Of a stretch of 64,000 nt of DNA, positions 44,035 through 59,000 are shown one piece after another (the stretch's first letter is position 1; each line of letters starts with the position of its first letter). The notes beneath the pieces were generated by a model, which saw only the letters and a list, made by a program, of their open reading frames with translations, was not told the DNA's origin and made no database searches. The stretch covers positions 7,049,633 through 7,113,632 of the forward strand of contig CM035808.1 of NCBI GenBank assembly GCA_020466095.1, written 5' to 3'. The DNA comes from Chlorops oryzae. Lineage: Eukaryota > Arthropoda > Insecta > Diptera > Chloropidae. The translations under genes and the position numbers were made by a program.

Positions 44035-47000
44035 ATGGACGCGCGGAGTTGGAGAAAGGTGTTGTTGCAATGGGTAAGGCATTTTCTGTAAAACAGCAAG
44101 TACAAAACCATGATACAAAGAGAGAAAGATAGCGCCACTTCGGGTACCGCTATTTTGTAGCATTCGCATTGTTTGTTGTTTCCCATGCTAAAGTATAGTT
44201 GTGACGTTGAGCTTAGCGTGCAAAACAACAACAACGAAGCTCTCATTTTGTATTTGTGACATCATCGGGCTGAAGTGGCGCTATCTTGTTTTCTTGTATC
44301 ATGATACAAAACCATTAAAATCCATTTTCATCCGAATCCAGATATCAGAGTGCAATTTCATGGAAAGAAACTACTTGAATGTTGAACATACAAATATCGA
44401 TGCGTTCTTTCGAAATTTCTGTTCCAAGCATAGTGCGGCGCCAGGCTTCGATAGTATAACGGCGTTCCTAGAAGGTTGCAATTCAATAGTCTTTGTACTA
44501 TGGCTTTTTTTTATATGTACATATTCTTTTCAATTTAGAACATTACCCGGAATTTGAGCTAAATTTAGACGATGACAATACAATAAGCAATGGAGATTAT
44601 ATCTATGTCTATTCATTGTTGTTGCACTTCAGTTGCGTTAAATGTCCGGATGGACTCTTTCATGGAATTTGTAAAAAATTAAACGAACAAGCTCAGCAAT
44701 GCATTGCTGCGTTTTTCCAACATTTGCTCGACTCTCCCAGTATGGATAAGAAGCACCTTCAACAAGCGATTGCCGAAGTTGCGTCCATCTATGTCAGTTC
44801 ACCAGCTAGTCAACAAAACAAAAATGAAAGCATCAGTAGTGGCAGTAGTGTTAGTGTAGTCAGTACTGATTTGCAGACTTCATATTCATCTTCCCCATTG
44901 CGAGCAATTAATGAGTCTCATATGAGAACACCGAACCGGAAGGTAGTGACTCTCACCGGGCGTAAGTCGCCGAGTACACCAAAGACTACTTTACTGGAGG
45001 AACGCACACGTGATTTGTATAAATATAAGGTATAGTATGGAAGTCAATTTGATATAATTATATTACATTCGTGGATTGTTTACAGGCGGAATTGGAAACC
45101 GAACGCTATGAAAAAGGTCTGCTCGAACTTCAAATTGTACAAAATGAGCAACAAATACTCAATTTAAGTAATTATATTCAGGGTAGTGTGTGGAACGATC
45201 AATATTAATGTTATTAATTCTTAGATACAACACAAAAGAAACTTCGGCAACAGATCCAATCTTTGCAGGATGAGATCTTGAATCAAAGCGTGCAACCAGT
45301 GGAATATGATGATCAGGTATGGCGTCATTTTTCAAGCATTTGACTTTGAGGCTCATAGTCTTCAACTTAGTTTCAACTTTTTGAAGGTTTAATCTTAAAA
45401 ACGAGAGTTAATTAATTTTGTGATGAAAATTTTTAATTTAAACCAAGCTTTTATACACGATGCGTTTTTATACCCGACACACTCTGTGTCGAGGGTATAT
45501 TGCGTTTGTGTGGTTGTGTGTAACACCCAGAACCAGTCGAGATAGACCATACAAAATATATATAGAAATGATCAGCGTCACCAGGAGATTCGATTTAGAC
45601 ATGTCCGTCGGTCTGTTTGTATACAGTTATCTTATCGAAGGAGTTGAGCTATCTTTACAAAATGGTATGCGTGCTCACGGACATGAGTAAGAACAAGTTC
45701 GAGAATGGACCCGATCGGACCATTTTTAGGGTACCTTCAGTACTAGGGTCTGTTACGAAAATCACAAAAACTGCTCTAAAATCGAAGGTTTTTCAAGATA
45801 TTTGATGCAATTTGATATTTGACATATTTAAAGGCCAGTAATATTATTTCCAAAAATTTGAAAAGTGGGCGTGGCAGAAGGGCGGTTTTCGAAAATTGCT
45901 CCTACACCCGAAATTCAAATGCGATTTGAACGAAATAAGGCACTTATGCTTCCTTTGTAGCCTTAAGCATCCTTCCAAAAAATTTCCTTGATCGGTCCAT
46001 TTTTAAGGGTACCTCCAGTACTAGGGTCTGTCACAAAAATCCCAAAACTGCCTCTAAATCGGACATTTTCGAAATATTTCCATGAAACTTAGAATTTGAG
46101 CGTATATTTAAGCCTCCGATTATAGTAAAAAAAAAAATTTGGAAAAGTGGGCGTGGCAAAGGGGCATTTTTCATAAAGAAATCTATCAAAAGTCGGTATA
46201 TGGGGCCCCTTATGGTCTTAAACACCTCTTGATATTAAAAATTATTTGAACATGTGAGTCTGTGTCGGTCAGGCTCGCCTGACTATAACACCCTTACTTG
46301 TTTAACGCGCGTTTCGTCACTCGCGTGTCGAGTTTGTTGGATAGCGGTGTAGAAATGTAAGCGGGGTAGGCAAACACGCAGGGGCAGCTCAACCCCGTCG
46401 TCCTACTAACTCGATACGCGATTTAAAAAACGCTCGTGTATAACAGCACATATTCAAACAGTTACCTATGTGTTCTGTATGAAAAAAAAAAAAAATAAAA
46501 AATTTAGTAGGCTTTGAAAATATTAATAGAAAAAACGTTCAAGTCAAAAATAAAATAAAAAAATATTCATTGAAAACCGCATAAAAAATTTCCATTTAGA
46601 TTCCAAACCAATTGTCTCGGCAAATTAATGAAAAGGAGGACGAAATATTTCGCTTGAACGACAGTATTCGTATTTTTGGGGAAGATATAACTTTATTGAA
46701 AAATAAGGTAGATTTTATTGTGTTGACAAAAGGTTTTCGAATAAGTAAAATATAATTCATTTAAAGCTGCGACACGCCGATAGCAGGATTCTTGACTACA
46801 GGCAAACCATCAGCGATTTGGAGTTAAAACTTGATGATTGCAAAATTAACATGGAGGTATAAATTTGAATGATTCGAGTTCCATTTTCCATTGCTGATTC
46901 TCATTTGTGTTTTTCTTTTATTTATTTATTTAATTATTAATTGTAGAAAAAAGACTTATTAATCAAAGGTTTAACTGACGAGAAAGCGGACCTTGAAAAT

Positions 47001-50000
47001 TTCATTGTCGAATCTCGCACTGCTTCGAGTAATTCACGTCCAGATTTCAATTCCTCGGCTGACTGCCTAGATTCGTCCTTTGCACGCTATACAAATAGCT
47101 CTGGGAGCTTAGGTAGTCCAGAGAATCTTGGCGCTGCTGTAGTCGATGTACAATTACGTGAAAAAGAGCATGAGAATGCTCAATTGCGAGAAGAGTTAAA
47201 TGATTTGCGTTCCAACAACAAAAAATTATCTGCTTATATACAAGAAAAAGTGATAGTGTATAAAAAAGAATTCAATTTTGATGTTGTCGATGATGCTTCT
47301 TCAACAAATGACGCAGAAGATCCTGCTACGGATTTCAATTTCTTTCTAGATTGTATGAATCATTTGAGTCTGTCTTACAGAGATGCAAAGGAGAATATCA
47401 AACAATTGGATGCCGATGTTAACAATTTAAAAGAAAAGAACGCTGATTTACAACAAGAAATAGAAGCTTCCAAAGTCGAATTCAATTGCTTAAATGATAA
47501 TCTAACAAAGCTGACGGCAGAGAACGAAAAAATTAAACATGAAAAGGACAATTTGGAAAAACGGAAAACAGAAATGAACCAAAGCTTTAATGAAACGATT
47601 AAAGAGTTAAATAAAAAATTAAATGAAAGTACTAGTAGAACAGGAGAAGCTTCAAAGTTATATCGACGGATTAAATGAAAAGATACAATTTCAAATGCGT
47701 AAAATCGAATCACTCGATAGACAAATAACTAAAGAGGAAAATTCCAAAAAGGATTTGCAGCAGAAATTCGATGAAGTCAAAACTGAGTTACTCCAATCGA
47801 AAGCGGAAAATCACACTCTGGAGGAAACTGCTGAACTTTTGAATTGTAAACTGCAAGCCAATTATGAATCGGAAGAATTGTTGAAACAAAGAAATCAACA
47901 TTTACTTAATCAAATCGAAGAGCAATTGAAAAAGGCTAATGAGACTGATGCACATTTAGAAACCTTAAGTAACGATATCAAAACAAAAGAATCTGATTTG
48001 CAGAAATTAGGCAAAGAAATCGTACAGCTTAACAAGTGCAATGGCGAATTGAAAGAACGTTTAGAAATTCTTATGGAAAACTATAACAAAGAAAAGCTGA
48101 AATGGGAAACTGATAAGCAAAATTTACAAACGAATCTGTTAACATTAGAGTCGCAACTTCAACAGCTCAACTGCGACATTGAAGCTATGGAATCCGAAAA
48201 GAAAGAAATATGCAAAGAGATCGAATCGCTTTACATTCTGCTAAAGCAACAAAAGAATACTTCGAATATCATTATGGCACTTGACGAAATCCATGCAATT
48301 GTGAAAGACATGTTAATAAATAAAAAAGAAAACATAAATAGGATTGATGAGCTCGAAAAAATCATAGATGAAAAAACTGAAACATTCCAGGAAATCGAAA
48401 AGAATTTACGTGAAGAATTCGCAATCAAAGATAAACGTTTGTATGAGCACAAAACTGAAATTGAGGAAATAAGCAAGCAACTAACAGAGGCAGTCGATAA
48501 AATTGAAGGATTTAAAGCACTGATCAATGAAATGGAATCTAAAAATAAAGAAACAATTGAAATAGAGCGTAAACATACTGAAGAGTTACAAAAACTTAAC
48601 GAAGAAATACTTTCAAAGCAACAGAACGAACGTAAAGAATGGCAAAATAAGCAAGAGCAACTTGAAGCTGAATTGAGCGGTGAAAAAGAATCGTATGCTG
48701 CAAGCCAAACACAACTTTCAAATGCGAACCAACAACTTAAGGACTACGAAGAACAGTTGCGCGAACTAATGTGTACTCGAAGCGATTTAGAAAAAGATTA
48801 CCTTGAAAGACTAAAAGGCGCTCAAGCTAAAGTAGAGCTTTTAATAAAAGAAAACGAAGAATTAAAAGCTAAATTAGATGCCCAATCAAAAGAAATCATA
48901 TCAAAAGCCGCTGAAGTCTCTAGCTATGTTGAAAAGTACGAACAGACTGTGCAGGCACTTAATTCTGCTGTGCTCCAAAAGGAAAACATGCAAAAAGCAA
49001 TGAGAAATCTCGAAAATGATTGTGAGCAAACGATAGCCACCAATAAAGAAACGATTGAGACTTTGATTAACCAAAAGTCTGAATTAGAAAACTTACTTAA
49101 AAAGGAACAAGAAAATCTTGTAGGAAAAGTAAAAGAATTGGCTACTTGTACCGAAGCATATGATAAAGCTATGATTGAGCAAAAAACTGCAGAACTAGAA
49201 TTAAATGAACTGAAAGAAAATATGGAAACTGAGCGAAATAATTTCTCAGCTTTAGAAAGTGAATTGGATTCGAAGGTTAAAGAATTGAATAAAGAAAACG
49301 AGAATCTTCAATCTAGGAATGAACTTTTAGAAGCCAAACTGAAACATGAGGAGGAAATTCGTATGATTCAGCAGCGAGAAAGCGATGAAAAGCTGGAAAA
49401 ATTCCAACATGTGGTCGAAGGCTTGCAAGAGGAAAAACTCAAACTTGAAGAGTCGCAGAAGCTTGGTGAATCGTGCATGCTAAAAGCCGACTCAGATATA
49501 AAACAGTTTAAAGATGAATTGCAAAAAACATCAGCACAGCTTGAGGAACGTAACAAAGAACTTCAAAATATACGTAATCAGCTAAAGCAAGTGAATGAAA
49601 AACTCGAAGATGAAATAAAAGCTTCGAGAGAACTAAATCTTTCCTACGAAAATCAATCGAAAGAGTTAGCAAAGCTACGTATGGAAATACTTCAATTAAA
49701 AGAAATTCAACAGAAGCAATGTCTCGAGCTGGAATCTCTTTATACTAAAACAAAGAAACAATCAGATGATCTATTTGTTGCTTATGAACAAATTGAAGAT
49801 CTGAAAGAAGATCAAAATCAAAGAAATGAGAAAATAAAAAGCTTGAAAGTGATCTGTCAAAAGCTTCAGAAGATTTCGAACAGCAGCAGCATAAACAATC
49901 CGATGAGGTGTTTGGTTTGACCAAGCAAATTGCAGACTCTGGAATGTGAACGAAAGAAAATTAATGCTGAACTTGAGCAGGTCTCGACGAAAAACTCTGA

Positions 50001-53000
50001 AGCTGATATACAAAACGATAAACTAAATGACATCATAAAGGAACAGGAGCAAAAAATAGAAGAGCTACGTGACCTTCTCAGGCAAACAGAATTGTGTTTA
50101 AAAGACGTAAATGACGAATGCGCAAAATCACAAGGCGAAGTTGTGTCGAAGGAAGCTGAAATACTTATACTATCTGATGAAATAAAGCAGATGGAAAGTC
50201 AATTGGAAGCCGAACGCGATAGAGCATTAGAAATTATGAAAGAGCTTGAAGACGATATAAATGATGTGGTTAATATTTTATTAAACTCATCCGTAATCAG
50301 CTATTCAGATAGTGGTGACTCAATCGTAAATGATATTTTGGGTAGACCAAGCAATAGGCAAAGTATGGATAGTTTAAAAAAAGCTGTCAATCGAGCTCTC
50401 ATCGCAATTGACCAACAACATAAATCGCTTATGGAAATTCCAAATTTACAGTGCTCAGTTAAGCAGCTAAACGAACAACAGGCGAAGCACTCAAATGAAA
50501 TTGAATGAGTTACAATCACAATTCCGAGATGCCCAAAAGACAATCGAAGAGCTCGAAGATCAAAAGAAGCGCCTCGAGAAAAAACTTGAAAGTGAAGAAA
50601 AGCGCTTGACAGACGATTTACAAAACCTTCATCAAGTTAATGATAAATTGAATCGAGAAAATGAAACATTGAATCATAAGCTAATAAACACAACAGCAGA
50701 TTTGGAAGCACTTCAAATAAACTTTGGTATGTTGAAGGCTGTTAACGAACGATTAACCATAGCGCAGGATAAACTAGAAGTGGAATATAATAAAACCATT
50801 GAAGCACTAAATAGAGAACAAGATCGTTTAAAGGAAATGATGAACGTAAAGGAATTGGCAACTTGAAAAACTTCAAGAAGAGATCGATGAACTGCAACGA
50901 TATTCGAAAGATGAAGAAACCTTGAAACAAGAAAATTTAGATCTCATCCGTTTGGAATTAATGCAATCGAATGCGGAAAAGAATGATAAATTGCAAGAGT
51001 TCAGAATAAAGGAACAGGAATGTACAGAGCTCACAGCTGAAAATCAAGAGTTGCAGAAGAAAAACACTGAACTGCAAACTGAAGCCGTTGAACTGAAAAA
51101 AGAGTGCATTAGTTTACGTGCAGAATTATCGACTCTGAATGAAAAACTCGTGAGCACAAAAGAAGAGTTGGAAACAAACTTAGGTCTGATTGAAGAAGCC
51201 AATTCCAATTGTGATGCATACAATGAAAAACTTGAGAAACTTAATACAAAGTATACAGTGCTAGAGAATGATTTCAAAGAGATTGAGTTGCAACTTAATA
51301 TATCTAATACCGAATCTGCAGCACTTACGGTCAAGTCTGAATCTCTGACAAAGGAGAAACAAAATCTCACTGAAGAGCTCAATAGAACTAAACGCGAAAG
51401 TCAAGAACTCAAACAATCTATACACAATCTTAATCAGAAGCTTGCTCTGGGTGACTTAGAGAAAGAAGATCTACGAAGACAACTGGAGTTGCTGCACAAA
51501 CAAGTCGAAGTCAATAGCCGGTATCAGACAACTTCAGAATCGAAATTGAAAAATATTGTCGAAACATCTCAAGCACTCGAAAGAAATTTATTATGCTCCG
51601 AAAATGCTTTGAAAACAACTCGTGCCACACTCGAACAGTCGAAGGTAAATGTGGAAAAACTGGAGACTGAAAACAAAAAACTAAGTCATTCTCTTGAGAC
51701 CGTAAACAAACGCATTGAGAAATTAGCATTAAAATTGGGCGAATCACAAGCACTGACTTCTAAGTCGGAACGCGAAAATGAAAAACTTACAAAGCTAATT
51801 GATAACCAAAAGAACACAATAGACACGCTTCAACGTGAAAAGGAAATACAACAATTGGAATGTAAGACCCTCAAAGAACGTCTCAACCGAATGGATCAGC
51901 AATTGGCCGCGTTCAGAATGCAGAAAAGACCAACGCGAATCTAATGGCTGAAAAACAAAAACTCGAAACTGCAGAGGTCGATCTGAAAGCGAAATTTACA
52001 AAACTTAAAAATACGAACCAAAAAACTGAGGATCGTTTGCGTAAGATGACAAACGATTGCGCACGCTTCGAACGGGAAAATGTCAATTTAACTCACCAAA
52101 TCGGCGCATTGAACACGGAAATTCGAACGCTGAAGAGCAATGCAAATGAGACTAATAATGCAAAAATTGCCGATTTGAATAAAACCATTACGGCAATTCG
52201 TTTGCAGTCGAAAAAATTTGAAGAGCTCAATGGGAAGCTTTCGAGCGATTGCAGCAATCTGCAGCAACAGAACCAAAATCTCGCCGATCAGTTGTCAAAA
52301 GTTGTGCTCGCCCTTGAGATTTCAAAAGCGAAAAGCGATCAACTCGGAACGGAAGTGCAACAATTGCAAACCGAGCTAAAGAGCTTGCAACAGCAGAAAA
52401 TATCCATGGAGCAGGCTCAAGACTGTTTCAACGAGCAAATCGAAACACATAGAAGCAACTATCAAACGGCACTCGCAGAAAAGCGCGAATTGGAGCAAAA
52501 AGTCGAAGATTTTGAAAAACAACTTAAATCGAGAGATGCGGAAATCGAATGCTTGCGTCAGGAAATCAGTGAGCTACACCAAAATGATAACGCCGAATCG
52601 GAAAGTCTAAGCGATAAAACTTCGAAGCTGGTTAGCGAAGTTGAAAATTTACGAACTCGGTTGCTTGCTGCAGAAGTAATGCTGGAAAAAGAGCACGAAA
52701 ATAACGGAAAACTGCGGTCGGACAATCAAATTTTATTGGCAAAATATCGCGATGCCAAGCAACGTATCGAAGACGAAATTGCAAGCAGCGAAGAACGCAT
52801 CAAGGAAAATCGTCTGGAACTTGAAGGAAAATTAGAAAAGATGAAAAACAAAATGGTGAGTTTTTGGCCTTGTGTGTGTTATACATTATTGAAATTTTTT
52901 GTCGCCTGCTTTTTGATGATATATGAAGTAGTTTGAGCGTTACTCATGAATGTTTAAAAGTATCGTGTTCTGTTCTTGTGTAGTATTTCGTTTTAATTGA

Positions 53001-56000
53001 AATTTTCCATTATTTTTATTCATACGTAGTTTTTTTCGTCAATTCGTTATAATTTTAAGGTAAATTTTCTCTGCTGTTCCGGTTAAATTTTTCGTTCCGA
53101 AAAATCAAAAATTTGTATGAAAAGAGGATATCCTCACGAGGATTTTAAGAGGATATCCTCACGAAAAAACTTTAACGGGAACAGTAGCAAATGGACCTTA
53201 AAATTATAGGGCAATACCTATTATCAATGTACACCTTTAAAAAAGAATGCAGGTTTTCACCTTTATTCAAAACTTTCTCCTTAAGAAGTTGTTCATTAAT
53301 TGAAGAAAATTATGATTGCCTGTTTATAGTCATCCTTTAAAGCAGGGACCCGAAATCATAATTATTGAAATTTCAGATTTTAAAAAAGTTGCCTTTATTT
53401 CAAAGAAACATTTTTAAATTCTTTGTATAACTTTTACAAATTCAAAAAATTCAATAAGTCTTTTCATAACTTTTTCTTTCCAATTTTTGGTTTTCATGTT
53501 TCTTTATAACTTTTATTTTTCATGAGAAGTTTTTACGTCTTTGAAAATTATTATTGTTCAATTTTTATTCGCTTCACTTGTAATAAACTAACAAACTTTG
53601 TAAAGGAATCTTACAACTTAAATTTGACTTAGTTCCCGATTTCTGATTGATCTGAAACTTTGCACATTTGTTTGGTTTGGATGACAATGCATGAATATCC
53701 CAACTAGCAAAATAGGTCGAAAATTAGTAATTTCTTACCTATTTTAGGTCAGAATATTTCGTTGACCTAACCTAAATAGGGCATAATTACGTCTGTACGA
53801 CGTCGATTCGTCGTAAGTGAATAATAGAATGGAAGTCGATTGGCGGTAATAATATGGCATAATAATTCCCTTATCTAATTTGCTGACGACGTAAACTATT
53901 TTTCTTCAAACATAAAACTTCTTAGGCAACAAGAAAAAAATTTTCCCCCTATAAAAGTTTTGAAAAGACGTAAAAAATATTTCTCAAAAATAAAACTTAT
54001 TTTTCAATTAATAAAATTTTTTCTCAATCATAACAATTATATGGAAATTTAAAAATATAAAAATTTTTGATAATAATTATGAAATATTTTAATTATTTTA
54101 GTCACAAAATAATTATTATGTTAAGACTTTTTTCGAAAATACTTATAAAAGTCAGGTCCCTGCTTTAAAGACAGGCACGACTTGATTTTAGAAAAATCCA
54201 AATTCACTGAAACAAAAAGAAAGTCTGAAGACTTCAATTCATTTGGGGTCTTCACTTAAACATTATGGGTCCTCGAACTTAGTGAACTTTGAGAACTTTC
54301 TGAACAGCCGTCTTAGCCTCCACTTATTTTGACAGTTAACGCAAAGAGTTTCTCAGAGTTCACTCCTTCGAGGGTTCGAATGAATTCCCATATTTATTTG
54401 CCTCGAAAACTCCGACAACTCGTAAATCAAGAAGACTTAGAAAATAATGAACGAAGTTTTGTATGAACAATTTTACATCTTTCCGCTTCTTCGATCTTTT
54501 CACGTTTAAGGGAAGACCCCCATTAACTACCCTGCAGGACTTTTATCAACCGATTAGTAAATAAGTTAATGAAAAGCGAACTTTTTCGCAACTGCCTAGA
54601 AATCGGTTAAAAAGTCATCAAGACATCAACCAAACTGGATACGAAAATAATATATTTCTGATGCTATAATTCAAGGGTATGAATTGCACTCAAAGTTAGT
54701 TTAAAAGGCTAACCGAGATTCAAATCAATAGTCAACCAATCCGTAAAAATTGCTCTGATGAGACCCCGAACGGCAGTTCGAAACGTAAGTCAGCCAAAAT
54801 AGTCGCCTATGGATTTCTTTCTGATTCATCGCTTGAAAAACATTTTCACATTCATAAATAAATTATTCTTCTGCTGAAAACAGAAAAGATAAAACCGAAT
54901 TCTAATGAAAGTAATTTTTTATTGAAAATTTTTTAACCAATTTAAATCAGTGTTTTCGATTTCTGACTTTAAGTCAACTTAAAAGTAGCCAGCTATTATT
55001 TAGTTACAAAGTCATGCAGGAACGGACAATTGACTACTGCCTAGGACATCGCCACGTTAAAATAGTGAGTTGAAGCCAAGGAAAGAAGTCGATTATTCAA
55101 CCAGTTGGGCTTTTTAAAAAAGCTAACTTTAAAATACTTTAAAATCGGTTCGATTCCCTGCAGGGTATTAAGGAGAATTTATTCTCATCTGGAGTATGGC
55201 ATCCATGTTGGAATTGTATCGCTTATCCCTGTAAACTATAACAAATTCTGAAACAGAAGTCGTTCTTACTCCTTTAGCGACTTAAGAGTGCTTTAGTTTG
55301 TGGCTGTATCGAAACGGCAGTTCCTAGACTCGGCCAAACAACGTAATTAGGAAGATTCACTTCAGTAGACAATCGACACAATCGTGTTGCTTTATTTGCA
55401 TACATTTGCTCAAGAAAGCTCGGACTTTTCTTAAGTTTTTCTTCTTTAGTTTTTCTTCTTTAGTTTCAATTAAATTAAGCTTATTAGTAATCAAAATTCT
55501 GGTAATTAATATCACTCTCCCCGATTTATAAGCCCCTTTGGAAAATGCTTTCAATACTTTTAATTGAGTAATACTTATAACCGGCTTTGCATAGATTCGA
55601 GGTATATTGTAATATTATAATATTTTTGTTTCCATAAAAACACACATTTGCTTAAACATTAGCTTCCCATAATTAGAACGCTTTGTAAAATCTAAGTAAA
55701 TTTTTTAATTTATTCACTTTCAAAATGAATGCGACTAAAAGAAATTCATTAGCCTTTTTCTTTTTTTTTTTTCTTTTTCTCAATTCGCGCATATACCAGT
55801 CGACGGCAAGTCACGCCATCGAGAATGGAAAACTTTGGAAAAGTCGAGTCAAATCCTGCTTAAAATATACCTCAATTGTAGTCATAGCACCTGTTTGTGT
55901 AGCGCTCTGTATGCACGCCTATATGCGCTATAATGATTACGAACTGCAGATACGGGCCAAGAATCCCGCATTCTATTAAATTTGTTTTATTTTTCTTTAA

Positions 56001-59000
56001 TATAACCTCGATGAAATTCAGCGTATCGAAATTTTACTATAAATCTATTGCAATTATATATTTTTTTTTGCATTGGTTTCTTCAGATCAATATTCTTCTC
56101 TCAGCCCCCTTTTCTTTTTACTATAGTCCCTGCATTAGTTTAAAAAAATTTCTTTGGTGATATTAACACCAATTGTGTTACTGTGCTATAAATTAACAAA
56201 ATATATTCTTTTTACTATGTGGAAAACGTTTTATAAGTATATATATACTAGATAATATATAGTATACGTGTCGAATATTGTCCGTTTAAGTTTGTCCTTG
56301 ATAAAGAAAAAGCATCAACATTAAGATTTTTGTTAACTAGTTTTCTTTTTAACTAAATAATAATAAAAAAAAAAAAGGAGTTTTATATAAAAATGGATTC
56401 ATTCTAAATGCTCTTCTTTTTTTTAACAAAAACATTGAATTGTGCCAATTCTACGTGTCCATATGTTGACCATTTGTAGAAAGTGCTTTACACCGAAGAG
56501 GTCACCAAAATGAAAGCAAAACTAGAACGAGAAACATCAGCAATGAGAACGGAACTCCCGAAAGTGAAAGCTGAGGTAAATTAAAAGCCATTGTTTTTAC
56601 TTGGTTTTTTTTTTTTTACTAATTGACTATTTTTAATTGTGATATGCCAGACTCTTTATGACATTTACTAATTTCGTTTCTTTATATCTTCAAGAATGCC
56701 AAATACCAAGAGCACATTAAAAAATTGTCTAATGAATTAATGACGCTCAACGATCGCATGCTCGAGTGCCAAAAACAAAATACTTATCTGATGACAAAAT
56801 TGAAGTACGCTCAAAATGAGGACACGCAATTTAAACGTCCCAACGGAGCTTTAATCCCAAAATTCAATCGCAACAATTCCTCGAATCTCCAGTAGCCAGT
56901 CGATTCATAAAAATCTTGGTACGAACTTAGCAATGGAAGACGAAGAAGGCGAAATTTTCAATAACACATATTTAGCAGATATGAAAAATGGCAGAATGTC
57001 TGAAATTCAGTAAGTAAACAATTAAAATTTTTCATTGAAATTATATGCCATTGAGAGATCATCAAGCTCGACAAATATTTACTTATTGATAGAAATGCCA
57101 AAGGTCGAATAATTGAAGAACCTTTTTTTTTAACACTTCGCTTCGCAGCCTTTATCAATAATCTTTTTTTTTTTTTTGGAAGAAGATTGTAAAAATTAAA
57201 ACGATGTTAGGAGGAGGTTTCTGGGTGTGCCTCTCGCCTCAGTAAAATTTAAGATTAAATCTGATTTCTACAGGCAAGCACGCAAAGCATGGTTAGAGGA
57301 AGATTCCTGCCTAACTTCAAGGTTGATATGGGTAGACCTAGATTACAAAAGGACCAATCAACTCCTTGCGCTGGACCGCGCCGACATAAGACGCACGGTC
57401 TCCATCATCACAGGACACTGCCTAATAGGCAGACACGCTGAACGCCTTGGTGTTCCCTACAATGACTTCTGTAGAAGTTGCCGATCGGAGGAGGAGGAGG
57501 AAACGGTGAGCCACCTTATGTGTCACTGCCCGGGCCTGGCCAGGAGAAAATCCAGGCTGCTCGGGTCCTTCTTCTTCTCCTCCCTTACTGAGCTATCATC
57601 TGTTCGAATAAAAGACATGGCTCGCTTCATTTACGAGTCAAATTGGCTCCACGAAATGGGTAATTAGGGAGGCATGCCTTCCCATGTGGTATCACAACAG
57701 GCCCATGTGCGGCCTAAGTGTGTCCCCTCAAAGGGGGCTGCCACTCTAACCTAACCTAACCTAGGAGGAGGTTTTCATAACTGAGTTTTCTAGACTAAGA
57801 TTTTTTGAGAGTCTAAAAATGTATTGTCAAAATTTTAACGACCGGATGCTGCATGGTCGATAAGCTGTAGATCTTTTTTTTTATTCTGAAATATCCCTCG
57901 AAGTTTCTCTTCGCTCATTCCCGTTTTAGCTTCTTCAAAACGACATCCGGTCCGGTCGGATAACGGATACCATTTATATCCGGCCGCCGGATATCATCTC
58001 ACATGAAACATTTGCTATATTGTATTTGTACTTCGAATGCAGATTTGAAAATGGAGCGATTGGAGGAAACCAGGATGCAGTCCGCTAACATTTTCAAAGA
58101 AATTTTCCTGGCAACCAGCTGGATATCCGGTATTCGGCCGGATACACTATCCGTTGCAACACTAATTATAATATTAGGGGGGGATGATGATGATGATATG
58201 AGGGTGGGCGATGATGATGATGATATGAGGGTGGGATGATGATGATGATATGAGGGTGGGATGATGATGATGATATGAGGGTGGGATGATGATGATGATA
58301 TGAGGGTGGGATGATGATGATGATATGAGGGTGGGAGGGACATCAAGTCCTTTGGCAATATTGGGGGGGAACTCATATTTCTAGAAAATTTTATCTTTTT
58401 AAATTTCATCCTTCCTATTAGATAAAAATGATCGGCAAACGTGAGCAATATTAGCGAAATTTTGTGCTGTAAATTTGTCTAAAATTAAGGTATCGTTTCT
58501 TTCTTGTAGGCCCGAGGAACTGCAACATCGTAACTCTTTGCTGCCGCCACATTTGAAGAGTGCATATGCAATACAGTATGATCATGGATTGTGTGAGGAC
58601 GAGGTGAAAGTAAGCATTCCCAATTACAGTTCAACAGAAGCTTCAACAGTAACAGCAACAGCGCAAGAGCGTTTAAAACAACAACCACAGCCAAAAAATC
58701 AAGAGCAGCAACAAAAGTTTTCAAAGAATTTAAACTTCCTAAATATGCGATGGAATAGACAAAGTTTTTCGAAATCATAACAATTATTTATATATATATA
58801 TACATATATGGAAATCTTATAGATTAGTTTTTGACGAAAACTTTTTAAGTTCAAAGTTATCAAACATTTATTGTCGAAGAAACCACCACATTGGAAACAT
58901 ATACACAATATAAGTGATTATCCATATACGCTTTAATCAAAAGTAATCCAGAGCCTTTTAATAACGTGCACTTTCAAATTCGAAAATTATGTTCTTGTTT

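Noticed and set aside
47640..47650. Tiny introns explaining the mud frame changes
   Set aside because: GT...AG distances at the breaks are only a few bases, far below a workable intron.
47623..50870. Programmed frameshifting in mud
   Set aside because: Nine scattered changes in both directions with no slippery site plus pseudoknot pattern; error or pseudogene is simpler.
57999..58448. 149-codon Pro/Ser/His-rich ORF on the minus strand
   Set aside because: It is translation of the 25-bp minisatellite and has no start context or domain.
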